A DNA stretch of 64,000 bases from Yimella sp. cx-51 (GTDB lineage: Bacteria > Actinomycetota > Actinomycetes > Actinomycetales > Dermatophilaceae). Position 1 is the first letter of the stretch. Each line of letters starts with the position of its first letter. Of this stretch, positions 50,808 to 59,800 are shown one piece after another. The notes beneath the pieces were generated by a model. The model saw only the letters and a program-made list of their open reading frames with translations. It made no database searches and had not been told where the DNA came from. The stretch is taken from positions 2,790,001-2,854,000 of the forward strand of contig NZ_CP072113.1 of assembly GCF_017654605.1 (NCBI RefSeq), given 5' to 3'. A program made the position numbers and the translations under genes.

Positions 50808-51548
50808 TTACTTGGTGAGCGAAACCGTCGTCCCGCCCGAGAACATCGAGTCGTGCAGTTCGAGCTTCACCGGCTTGGCATCGGCTGGCATGTCGTAGAC
50901 CAGGGTGCCGCTGAGGGTGTTGCCCGGGTTGATCTCCTTCATCCAGATGTCGTTGTTCTTCATGTAGATCGCGGCACCGGAGTCGGGGCTGAACTGACGG
51001 CCCTGGGCATCGGTGAGCTTCTGGTTGGAGTCGAACATCGTCTGCGGCTTGTCGCCGATGTTCTTGACCGTCACCGAGATCAGCACGTACTGCCCCTGCG
51101 CCTGCTGGTTGAGGTACTGGTCGCCGACGGTCTTCACCCCGGTCTGCACCTTCGTCACCGTGAACTCAAACTTCCCGTCGCGCACGGGAGTGTTCAGGCC
51201 TGGGTCCTTCTTCTCCTGCTTGGTCTCCTTAGCCTTGTTCGACGAGGCTGCCTGCGCCGGCGCGGAGGCACCGCTCTCGCCGACCGAAGTGGAGCTGGTG
51301 GAGGTGTCGGACGCCGCGTCCGTGCCCTTGTTGCCGCCGCCGAGCGCGCTGCCGATGCCGCCGACGAGCAGCAGGGCGCCGATGCCGGTGAGCACCTTGT
51401 GCCGCATGAACCAGTTCTTCTGCTTCGGCTGGTTCACGTAGGGCGGCGCCGGCGGCAGGCCGCCGCCCTGGCCGTACGCGGGCGGCTGCTGGCCGTGCCA
51501 CTGGTTCGGCTGCGGCTGCGGGGTTCCGGGGCGCTGTTCGTTGTTCAT
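50808..51548 (-). CDS. DUF4352-type exported protein
   Basis: A 246-residue protein with a Pro/Gln-rich cytoplasmic start (QRPGTPQPQPNQWHGQQPPA), one membrane helix (VLTGIGALLLVGGIGSALGG), a polar linker and a C-terminal DUF4352 immunoglobulin-like domain: YVLISVTVKNIGDKPQTMFD and IYMKNNDIWMKEINPGNTLS. Such domains are extracellular and are found in lipoproteins and anchored proteins of Gram-positive bacteria. ATG 51548 has GAAAGGA upstream; the frame running to 52952 is antisense to the kinase gene. It is divergent from the two-component system and is its likely regulon member. Confidence 0.85.
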   Translation of the reverse strand: MNNEQRPGTPQPQPNQWHGQQPPAYGQGGGLPPAPPYVNQPKQKNWFMRHKVLTGIGALLLVGGIGSALGGGNKGTDAASDTSTSSTSVGESGASAPAQAASSNKAKETKQEKKDPGLNTPVRDGKFEFTVTKVQTGVKTVGDQYLNQQAQGQYVLISVTVKNIGDKPQTMFDSNQKLTDAQGRQFSPDSGAAIYMKNNDIWMKEINPGNTLSGTLVYDMPADAKPVKLELHDSMFSGGTTVSLTK

Positions 51549-51613
51549 GGTGTTTCCTTTCGGGGCTGTTGTGGACCTGCACCAAGTGGACGACGGGGAC
51601 GCCCTTCCCCACT

Positions 51614-51684
51614 TCCACCGATCAGCCCTGCCGCCCTCCCCCGATCGGTGGATCCTGGGCCGCCAGGACGCACCGATCGGTGGA
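51614..51684. promoter_or_regulatory. Three-site GATCGGTGGA operator array
   Basis: The divergent region between the DUF4352 and kinase genes has TCCACCGATC (51614-51623, inverted) and GATCGGTGGA twice (51643-51652 and 51675-51684). The last lies in a perfect 12-base palindrome CACCGATCGGTG (51671-51682). Position and repetition suggest binding sites for the adjacent LuxR-type regulator. Confidence 0.6.
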
Positions 51685-51719
51685 CGCGCTTGTCGCCGCG
51701 GGCGCCTATGTTGTGTGCC

Positions 51720-52985
51720 ATGACCGAGCCATCGACCAGAACCAAGCGCGTCCTGCAGCGAGTGCGGACGACGCTGCTGGTGATGGGTGCGGTGCTTTCG
51801 ATGACCATCGGTGTCGCCTACTACGCCACTCGTGCCGAGGGAGTGACCCGCGCCGAGCAGGAGATCCCGTTCAACGGCGTGGCGTTCGCTTCTTGGTGGG
51901 CCGGGCTCGCCCTCTGCGTCCTGCTGATCTGGCGTCACCGCTGGCCCTGGGTGGTGCTGGCCGTCAGCTGCCTCGGCACGCTTTTCCTGCCGATCGACGG
52001 CTTCCTGCCGTTGGCGGCGCTCTACGCCGTCCTGCTCGTCGTTGTGGATCCGCGGCGTCGCATCGCGGCCGTCGTCGCCACCGCTGTGGCGGTCTTTGTC
52101 TCCGTCCTGCGCGACACCAATCACGGTGTGCCAGAAGTCTCCTCGTTCTGGCGGACGATCTTCCCGTACGCCGGCGGCCGCGACTTTCCGTGGTGGCTGA
52201 CGCTGCTCATAACCCTCGTCGTCACCGGCATCACCGCTGCCCTCGCGCTCTACGCCCGTGACCGACGCACCCTCTCCTCCACCACCAAGGCGCAGCAGGT
52301 GGCCACGCAAAGGATCAGCGTGCTGAGCGAGGAGGTTGCGCGGCGGGCCGAGCGCGAGCGCATCGCCCGCGAGATCCACGACGCGCTGGGCCACCGGCTG
52401 TCGCTGCTCAACCTGCACGCCGGCGCCCTCGAACTCTCCGCCGGTGACGATCCCAAGCTTGCCAAGAGCGCCCGCGTCGTTCGCGAGAGCGCGCAGCAGT
52501 CGATGGCCGATCTGCGCTCTTTGCTCACCCTGTTGCGCGAGCCCGGCGACCCGGACGTCAGCAAGGCACTGCTCACCCTGAGCGACCTCCCGACGCTCAT
52601 CGACGAGTCGCTTGCGGCGGGTAGCCCGGTGGCGTCGTCGGTGTTCATTGATGAGTCGCAGCCGCTGGACGAACAGGTGAGCCACACCGTCTTCCGCATC
52701 ACCCAGGAGCTGCTGACCAACGCTCGCAAGCACTCGCCGGGGTCGATGATCCGGCTGCATCTGGACGCCCGGCCCACCTCCGGCATCGAGATCTCGACCA
52801 CCAATCGCATGCCGCCCGACGCCGACCGGCGCTTCCGTCCTGGTAACGGGCTCACCGGTATTCACGAACGCGTCACCCAATGCGGCGGCGAGTCGTGGGC
52901 CTGGGTGGACGAGGGTGACGCCTTCCGATTCCTGGTGCGCCTGCCATGGCAATTCCGTCCCGCGGGTGCGAAGGTCAAGTCATGA
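51720..52985 (+). CDS. Sensor histidine kinase (HisKA_3)
   Basis: A 421-residue membrane kinase. Four to five helices fill residues 20-180 (TLLVMGAVLSMTIGVAYYAT, then WWAGLALCVLLIW). The dimerisation domain holds the phospho-acceptor histidine in RIAREIHDALGHRLSLLNLH. The ATPase domain shows QELLTNARKHSPGS and GNGLTGIHERVTQCGG. Start ATG 51720 is the first in-frame ATG after the promoter array; upstream extension is antisense to the DUF4352 gene. It overlaps the regulator gene by ATGA. The signal is not known. Confidence 0.9.
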   Translation: MTEPSTRTKRVLQRVRTTLLVMGAVLSMTIGVAYYATRAEGVTRAEQEIPFNGVAFASWWAGLALCVLLIWRHRWPWVVLAVSCLGTLFLPIDGFLPLAALYAVLLVVVDPRRRIAAVVATAVAVFVSVLRDTNHGVPEVSSFWRTIFPYAGGRDFPWWLTLLITLVVTGITAALALYARDRRTLSSTTKAQQVATQRISVLSEEVARRAERERIAREIHDALGHRLSLLNLHAGALELSAGDDPKLAKSARVVRESAQQSMADLRSLLTLLREPGDPDVSKALLTLSDLPTLIDESLAAGSPVASSVFIDESQPLDEQVSHTVFRITQELLTNARKHSPGSMIRLHLDARPTSGIEISTTNRMPPDADRRFRPGNGLTGIHERVTQCGGESWAWVDEGDAFRFLVRLPWQFRPAGAKVKS

Positions 52986-53638
52986 ACGAGCCGTCCACTC
53001 GGGTGCTGATCGTCGACGACGACGCGCTGGTCGTCGCCGGGCTCGCCAGCATCATCGAAACCACCGACGACATCGTGGTCGCCGGCACTGCGTCCGACGG
53101 TGACGAGGTGATCACCGCGATCACCCGCCATCACCCCGATGTCGTGCTGCTCGATGTGCGGATGAAACGGCAGGACGGCATCACCACCACCGCGTCGATC
53201 GTCCGGCTACCGAATGCTCCTCAGGTGATCGTGTTGACGACTTTCGACACCGACGACATCGTCCGGCGCGCGATCCAGGCCGGCGCCGCGGGATTTCTGC
53301 TCAAGACCGCCGCGCCGGTGGAGATCCTGGATTCGATCCGCAACGTGCACCGTGGCGGTGGAGCACTCGACCGCAGCAAGGTGCGCCACGTGTTCGACAT
53401 GGTGAACGCCTCCGATAGCGGTCGGCAGGCTGCGCTCACGGCGCTCGCACAGCTCAGCGATCGGGAGCGGGACGTCGTGATCGAGCTGGCCAGGGGTGGG
53501 TCCAACGCCGAGATCGGACGCCGGCTCTTCCTCGGTGAGGCGACGGTCAAGACCCACCTGGGCAACGCTCAGCGCAAGCTCGGTGTCAACGGACGGGTCG
53601 AGGTGGCGGTCATCGTGACCAAGGCCGGCCTCGTCTGA
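52982..53638 (+). CDS. NarL/LuxR-family response regulator
   Basis: A 218-residue response regulator with a complete receiver: VDDDA acidic group, phospho-acceptor D58 (VVLLDVRMKRQDG), VLTTFDTDD with the conserved threonine and FLLKTAAP with the switch lysine. The C-terminal DNA-binding domain is LSDRERDVVIELARGGSNAE and EATVKTHLGNAQRKLGV. ATG 52982 overlaps the kinase stop. It probably binds the GATCGGTGGA array upstream and controls both its own operon and the divergent DUF4352 gene, which is inference. Confidence 0.92.
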   Translation: MNEPSTRVLIVDDDALVVAGLASIIETTDDIVVAGTASDGDEVITAITRHHPDVVLLDVRMKRQDGITTTASIVRLPNAPQVIVLTTFDTDDIVRRAIQAGAAGFLLKTAAPVEILDSIRNVHRGGGALDRSKVRHVFDMVNASDSGRQAALTALAQLSDRERDVVIELARGGSNAEIGRRLFLGEATVKTHLGNAQRKLGVNGRVEVAVIVTKAGLV

Positions 53639-53669
53639 TCCGCGCCCATGGGCTCCCTGCCCGCTTCCC

Positions 53670-53735
53670 GAACCTACTGATTGCGCGCGAACCTACTGGC
53701 TGTACTCAGTAGGTTCACCGCTCATCAGTAGGTTC
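53670..53735. terminator. Nested palindrome GAACCTACTG (family B, copy 2)
   Basis: GAACCTACTG at 53670 and 53689, and CAGTAGGTTC at 53707 and 53726, give the nested order A-A-A'-A'. It lies between the convergent response-regulator and FAD-oxidase genes. Together with copy 1 it brackets the DUF4352/two-component cassette. Confidence 0.8.
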
Positions 53736-53751
53736 ACCCCTCGACTTCGGG

Positions 53752-55170
53752 TCAGACCGCGATCGGCGCCGCCAATACCGCGCTCGGGTCGTAGGCCTTA
53801 CGCACCGCACGCCAGCGGTCGAGGTTGCTCCCGAGATAACGGCTCATGCTCGTGCCGGCCTCCAGGTAGTTGACATAGCCGCCGGAACTGTAGGGACGAA
53901 CTGCGTTGTGCGCCTGTGCAATCCAGCTACTGGCGGAGGTGTAACCAGAGCCTCCGACGTACCACTGGACGGTGGCCGTGTGGTCACGCCAGGCAAAGGC
54001 GGTGGCGTTCGTAGCGGGTGCCGAGACCGCGCCCGTCAGCGGGTCGAGGATCGCGACCCCGGCACCGCCTGCCCGCGAGCGGGTGCGCACAGCGCCCAGG
54101 ATCGCGCCCGCAGCCGACGTGCTCATCGTCCGGATGACGTCTGAACCGGCGCTGAAGGGCTGACGCGGCGAGGTGGTGCCGCCGCCGAAGTAGCGCACGG
54201 TGTCGAGGTACGAGCGTTGCGCGAAGGTCTGCGAGAGCGGTCGGACGCCGATCCAGTACGCAAGCGAGTCGGCTGCCGCACGCTCGTCGCCCGCCTCGGT
54301 GACCCCCACGATGCTGATCGAGATTGCACCATTGGCCAGCGAATTCACGTGCACATTGGTCCAGCGACTCCAAATGGTCGCGGTGATCCAGCGCGCCCAG
54401 TTGGTCAGCACGGCGACGCCGGCGGAGCTGGGGAAGGTCAACCGGAAGGTGCCCTTGCGGGTCGCCGCGTGCGTGGCGAAGGTCAGGCTGGTCACGATGG
54501 CGGCATTCCCGCCGCCACCCCCGCGCAGTGCCCAGAACAACTCGGCGTGCGCGCTCGGCGAGATCCGTAGTGCCGCACCGGCGCCCGTCACCACCGTCAT
54601 CGAGGTGACCCGGTCGCAGGTCAGGCCCCAGCGGCGCGACTCGACGCCGAGCCCGCCGCCGGTCGTCAGCCCGGCCGCCCCCACGGTGGGGCAGGTGCCG
54701 GTCGGGATCGCCAGACCACGCGCTGCCAACGCAGCTTTGACCGGGTAGAGCGTCGACCCCGCGTAGACGGTGGCCGACGATCCGCTGATCGACGTAGCCC
54801 ACGCCAAACCGCGCAGATCGAGAATGATCGTGCCGGACGCCGCCGACGCTCCGACATAGGAATGACCCCCTGCGCGCGGCGACACCTTCAGCCCGTAGCG
54901 GCGCGCGAACGAGAGCGTCTGTTGGATGTCGGCTTGGCCACTCGGTCGCACCACCGCCAGCGGGGTGCGTCCGTCGTACCGGGTGTTGAACACGAGTTTC
55001 GAGCTGCTGTAGCCGGTACTGCCCGGTCGGTACACCGGTCCGGTGACCGCGCGGTCGAGGGCGGCCCAATCCGGGGCGGCGGACGCAAGCGCGGTGCCGG
55101 GCACGGCCAGGGCGGGAGCGAGGGCGCCGGAGGCTGCTGCGCCGAGCGCGGTGCGACGACTGATGTTCAT
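53752..55170 (-). CDS. Secreted FAD-linked oxidase (BBE family, Tat signal)
   Basis: A 472-residue flavoprotein of the berberine-bridge-enzyme family. The N-terminus MNISRRTALGAAASG is a twin-arginine signal, so it is exported folded. The FAD-binding PCMH domain has VSPRAGGHSYVGASAASGTI, with the histidine that usually binds FAD covalently in GGHS, and PTVGAAGLTTGGGLGVESRR. In place of the second-attachment cysteine this region reads TVGAAG, so only single covalent attachment is expected. The C-terminal BBE motif is GGYVNYLEAGTS. It probably oxidises a sugar or phenolic compound outside the cell. The frame upstream of ATG 55170 was rejected. Confidence 0.88.
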   Translation of the reverse strand: MNISRRTALGAAASGALAPALAVPGTALASAAPDWAALDRAVTGPVYRPGSTGYSSSKLVFNTRYDGRTPLAVVRPSGQADIQQTLSFARRYGLKVSPRAGGHSYVGASAASGTIILDLRGLAWATSISGSSATVYAGSTLYPVKAALAARGLAIPTGTCPTVGAAGLTTGGGLGVESRRWGLTCDRVTSMTVVTGAGAALRISPSAHAELFWALRGGGGGNAAIVTSLTFATHAATRKGTFRLTFPSSAGVAVLTNWARWITATIWSRWTNVHVNSLANGAISISIVGVTEAGDERAAADSLAYWIGVRPLSQTFAQRSYLDTVRYFGGGTTSPRQPFSAGSDVIRTMSTSAAGAILGAVRTRSRAGGAGVAILDPLTGAVSAPATNATAFAWRDHTATVQWYVGGSGYTSASSWIAQAHNAVRPYSSGGYVNYLEAGTSMSRYLGSNLDRWRAVRKAYDPSAVLAAPIAV

Positions 55171-55369
55171 AACCGGTGGACCCCCGATCGCGTGACCCGG
55201 TTGGTCACGTTTCGAACTCAGCCTCCTCCTGCATGACGCACAGCGCCAGAGGTCGACGCTCAGGAGGCGATTGCAAGCCTCCTCAAACGAGCACCACAGC
55301 GAGGTCACAGCCGTGACCGCCATGGTTTTGGAGTAGCCGCAGTCAGACACCCCGAGAAAGAGATCGCCC

Positions 55370-55768
55370 GTGAATCACACTGACAATTCGACGAATTCGC
55401 CGTATGAACCGTTCGCTGACCTCACCGGTGAACCGCGTAACCAACGCGAGCTGAGCGTGCCCGAGGCGAATCAGCATCGCTGGTCGGGCAAGAAGACTGC
55501 TGTCGTTGCCGCGATGGCGATCGGTCTGGCCACGGCCGGAGCAGCCACCGCATCGGCCACCGTGCCGCTGGGTAGCAGCCTCGGCTCGGACTCCGGCCGC
55601 GGCGGTTTCGGTGGCCCCGGCGGTCAGGGCGGTTTCCGCGGCGGTCCGCCCGGCAGCTCACAGGGCACAGCCGGTCAGACGAGTCAGCAGGGGAACGCCG
55701 GCAAGCCCGGTCAGTTCCAGGGCGGGGTTCCTCCGCAGAAGCCGAACGGCACCAACGCCGCTCCCTGA
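55370..55768 (+). CDS. Small Gly/Gln-rich membrane-anchored protein
   Basis: A 132-residue protein starting with GTG 55370 after AAAGAGA. A polar N-terminus with several acidic residues (residues 1-40) precedes one hydrophobic helix (TAVVAAMAIGLATAGAATAS). The exported tail is rich in Gly, Gln and Pro (GRGGFGGPGGQGGFRGGPPG). The design, cytoplasmic part, single helix and disordered exterior, is like that of small actinobacterial envelope proteins, but no family is recognised. It is divergent from the Tat-exported oxidase gene. Confidence 0.65.
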   Translation: MNHTDNSTNSPYEPFADLTGEPRNQRELSVPEANQHRWSGKKTAVVAAMAIGLATAGAATASATVPLGSSLGSDSGRGGFGGPGGQGGFRGGPPGSSQGTAGQTSQQGNAGKPGQFQGGVPPQKPNGTNAAP

Positions 55769-55824
55769 TTCTCCGACTCTTGAGGTGACCGACGCATGGG
55801 ATCAGGTCGTTACCAGCCGCGGCC

Positions 55825-55865
55825 GGTTTCGACAGGCGCGCTCGTCCCTCACGGGCGGCTCAACC
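55825..55865. repeat. GGTTTCGAC...GGCTCAACC repeat (family C, copy 2)
   Basis: This copy reads GGTTTCGAC at 55825 and ends GGGCGGCTCAACC at 55865, with CGTCCCTCA inside; it is the reverse complement type of 40250-40296. It lies between the convergent Gly-rich and short-chain dehydrogenase genes. Confidence 0.6.
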
Positions 55866-55897
55866 ACCGGACGGATCACACCTCGACGAGGCGATGA

Positions 55898-56776
55898 CTA
55901 CTTGCGGCGCAGCTTCTTTCCGGCGTCCCGCAGCTTGTCCAGGTCGGCCATCGGATCCTTGCCGCTACGCACCTGCTTGGCCGACTTCATCATCGCGGCG
56001 TCATAGGCCGGACGTGCGAAACGCTTGGCGTTGTAGGCGGCCACTCCGTCGGAGTCGGTGAGCACGATGAACTTGCGTTCGCGCACGCCGTCCAACGCCT
56101 TGGCCGCCACCTGCTCGGCCGACCGGGGAGCCTGGTTGATGAGCTTGACGGCGGTCTCCTCCATGTCGACGTCCTTGCCCTGCAGCGACTGCGCCAGGTT
56201 GGTGCGGAAGAAGGAGGGGCAGATGACCGACACTTCAATGTTGTCGGGTGACAGCTCGTGGCGCAGGGTCTCCGAGACGGCAACGACCGCGGCCTTGACC
56301 GCGTTGTAGGACGACATGCTCGGCGCGTGCACGAGCCCGGCCAACGACGCAGTGTTGACGATGTGACCGCTGCGCTGCTGCTTCATCATCGGCACGAAGG
56401 TGTGGCAGCCGCGGACAACGCCGAGCAGGTTGATGTCGATGATCCACTGCCAGTTCTCGATCGACTCGACATCGATTCGGCCACCGGCTGCGACCCCGGC
56501 GTTGTTGAAGAGGTAGTCCAGCCCGCCCCAATTGGCCTCAACCCAGTTGCGGGTCTCGTCCCACGCTTCGTCGGAGCGGACGTCCAACTGCCGGTACTCC
56601 GCCCCCTGCGGCAGCACACCCTCGGGCGCCTGCTCGTGGACGTCGGTGATCAGCACCTTCGCACCGTCCGCGGCCATCATCTGCGCCATGGCAAGACCAA
56701 GACCGGAGGCGCCACCGGTGATCAGGGCGCGCTTACCGGCGAAGGAATCAGGGTTTCGTCGCAACGGGTTCCACAT
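55898..56776 (-). CDS. Short-chain dehydrogenase/reductase
   Basis: A 292-residue classical SDR. The cofactor motif is ALITGGASGLGLAMAQ, with an acid in LITDVHEQ favouring NAD, then LFNNAGVAAGG, the catalytic serine in VNTASLAGL and the YxxxK pair in SSYNAVKAAVVA. About 50 C-terminal residues (AAMMKSAKQVRSGKDPMADL onward) are a basic extension outside the usual fold. ATG 56776 was preferred; the frame further upstream overlaps the helicase gene. The substrate is not predictable. Confidence 0.9.
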   Translation of the reverse strand: MWNPLRRNPDSFAGKRALITGGASGLGLAMAQMMAADGAKVLITDVHEQAPEGVLPQGAEYRQLDVRSDEAWDETRNWVEANWGGLDYLFNNAGVAAGGRIDVESIENWQWIIDINLLGVVRGCHTFVPMMKQQRSGHIVNTASLAGLVHAPSMSSYNAVKAAVVAVSETLRHELSPDNIEVSVICPSFFRTNLAQSLQGKDVDMEETAVKLINQAPRSAEQVAAKALDGVRERKFIVLTDSDGVAAYNAKRFARPAYDAAMMKSAKQVRSGKDPMADLDKLRDAGKKLRRK

Positions 56777-56834
56777 ACTGCCGACGCTACTCGCGGGTAC
56801 CCCGGCACGCAGGTTTTCCGCCCGAACACTTGGA

Positions 56835-59800
56835 TCAGGCGAGCATCGCGCGGATGTCGTCGGCCGTGATCGCGCCCGATGCGCCACCGCCGCCGTCGAC
56901 GACCCGGTTGAACAGGTCGCGCTTTCGCTCCTGCAGATCGACGACCTTCTCCTCGATCGTGCCCTGGGAGAAGAGCCGGTAGACCATCACCGGACGCTCC
57001 TGACCGATGCGATGCGCCCTGTCGATCGCCTGCGCTTCGGCGGCGGGGTTCCACCACGGGTCGAGCACGAAGACGTAGTCGGCTTCGGTGAGCGTCAGGC
57101 CCACACCGCCTGCTTTCAGCGAGATCAGGAAGGCAGCCGCGTCGCCGTCCTTGAAGTCGTCGATGACGTCCTGCCGGCTGGTGGTCGAGCCGTCCAGGTA
57201 GTTGGTGGTGATGCCCGCGTCGTGCAGGGCTGCCTCGACCAACCGCAGATAGGACGTGAACTGGCTGAAGACCAGCGCGCGGTGCCCTTCGGCCGAGAGT
57301 TCGCGCAGTTGGTCGATGAGGAAGGCGATCTTGGCGCTGGGTTCGCGGCTGGTGTATTCGTCGTCGACCAACCGCGGGTCGAGGGAGAGCTGGCGCAGCC
57401 GGGTGAGCGAGGCGAGGATCGCGATGCGGTTGGCGTCGGGGTCATCCAACAACCCGAGGATGCGTTGCCGTTCGCGCTGCAGGTGGCGACGGTAGTAGGC
57501 GTCGTGCTTGGACGTCAGCGAAATCTCCTGCAGCTGAATCTGTTTCGGCGGCAGGTCGGCGGCGACGACTTCCTTGGTGCGACGCATCATCAGCGGACGG
57601 ATGCGGCGACGAAGTTGGTCGAGCTTCTCCGGCTCGGCACCCGACTCGATCGGTTTGCGATAGGTGCTGGCGAAGAGTTCGGGCTTGGGGAAGAGCCCGG
57701 GTGCGGCGAGCGCGAGCATCGCCCAGAGGTCCATGAGCGAGTTCTCCAGCGGGGTGCCGGTGATGGCGAGGGTGAAGGGAGTCCGCAACCGCTTGGCCGA
57801 CTGGAAGGTCTTGCTCTGGTGGTTCTTGATGAACTGTGCCTCGTCGAGCAGCAGTCCGCGCCAGGGCAGCGACTCGAACTCGTCGGCGTCGAGGCGAAGC
57901 ACCGTATAGGAGGTGACGACAAGCGCCGCGCCGGCCACTGTTTCGGCGAGTGGCTCACCACGTTTGCCGGCGGTGTTGCGCACCGCGACCACGGGAAGGT
58001 CGGGGGCGAATGTCGCTGCCTCACGCACCCACGTTCCGACCATCGACGACGGCGCGACGACAAGCACAGGCTCGGTGAGTTCGCCGGCTTCGTGCGCGCG
58101 GGCGATCATCGCCAGCGCCTGCACCGTCTTACCCAGGCCCATGTCGTCGGCGAGGATGCCGCCGAGCCCGGAGTCCCAGATGCTGCTGAGCCAGTGGTAG
58201 CCGTCCACCTGGTAGGGGCGCAGGGTCGCCTTGAAACCGGTGGGCGGGCTGGGCGGTGTGCCTTCACCGACCGACTTCAGCTGCTCCACCCGGCGGGTCC
58301 ACTCAGCGGACGCCTGGCTCACCACGCCCAGTTCGACGAGTTCGTCCCAGTAGCCGAGGTGGAACTTGTTGAGCTGCAGGCCGCTGCCACTGCGCTGGTC
58401 GGACAGCTCACGCGCCTCCGAGATCAGCGACGAAAGCCGTTGCAGCTCAGGGTGATCGAGGGAGAACCACGTGCCGGAGTCGAGCAGCAGCAGTTCCTCG
58501 CCGCGGGCTAACGCGCGGAAGAGCGGCTCGAAGGGCACCTTCTCCCCGCCGACGCTCACTTCGACACGCAGGTCGAACCAGTCGATCTCGCTCGACTCAT
58601 CGGCGCCGATCTCGATGAGCGGATCGTCCTGCGCCTCTTCGAACACGGGGAGGTCGTCGGCTCGGCTCACGATCACCAGGTCGTGGTCGTCGAGTTCGTC
58701 GAGCAGTTGGGTGAACCGGACGGCGGCGAAGTCGGTGAAGATCTCCGACTCTTTGGGCCACCAGCCGATGCCGCCGATCGCCTCCAGCAGTGAGGCTTTG
58801 CGCAGCAGGGGCTCGAGCTGTTCCACCAGGCCTCGCTCGGCATGCCGGTCGCGTCCGGTGCGCGGGCTGGCGTCCAGCGCCATCGTGTGGCGTTCGCCGC
58901 CGGGATAACGCACGCTCGTGACCACCCGGATGGCAGTCTCCGACTCGCGCCGCACGTCCAGGTGCAGCCGCAATGGCTCCACGAGTGCAAGGCGCGGACG
59001 CTCGACCGAGCCTCCCGAAACCACTCCGTAGCGCTTGGCGAGCTTGGGCAACTGTGCCTCGCGGAAGCTGTCGGCGACCGACTCCGGCACCGTCACCGGG
59101 CCCTTGGACGCCAGCCACTGCGCCATCGACGACATGGGGCGGTCGAGGCCGGCGAGCACGAGGTTGTGTTCGTCCATGATCACCAGGCCGTGGGCCGGGT
59201 CGCCGATGAGCACGAGTCGGCCGGGGCGGTGCAGGTCGATGTCGGTGCGGCCGACGAGCGATCCGTCGCCGCTGTCGGCGAAGCGGATGTCGGTGCGCAC
59301 GGGGTGGTCGAGCAGCTCGACCTCGGCGTCGGGGTGGGCGAAGGCCGGAAGGAGTTCGACGCCTGCGGCTGCGGCCATCTGCAGGTCGTCCCACACTCCG
59401 CCGCCGAGCTCGTCGAGCATCAACCGCGGTGCGCGGCTCATGACATTGCCGGCGCCGCGCCAGCGTTCGAGGATGCGGGTGAGCGCCTGCGACTGCTCGG
59501 GCACGAAGAAGCGCCGACCGGAGCTGCGGGCATCGGTGCGGACGTCGGTCCACTCGATCGACATGTTCCACCGGCCGGTCTTGCCGCGTCGGCACGGGAT
59601 CAGCTCGAAGCGGGTGCGGGGCGAGCTGTCGGTGCCCGATCGAGGAGCGACCGTGGCTGCGATGCGCAGGCCGAGCGCGTCGGCGTCGGTGAACGCTTGC
59701 GCGGTGTCGTCGTCGCCCAAGAACCTGTCTGCGAATTCGCGCCAGGCTTCGTCGCCGACCGCGGGCTGTGAACCACCGAGCACCTCGCGTCCGGTGAGCA

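Noticed and set aside
50808-52952. A 714-codon minus-strand frame that would fuse sequence antisense to the kinase with the DUF4352 protein
   Set aside because: Only the part from ATG 51548 has a ribosome site and real domains; the rest is the antisense of the kinase gene.
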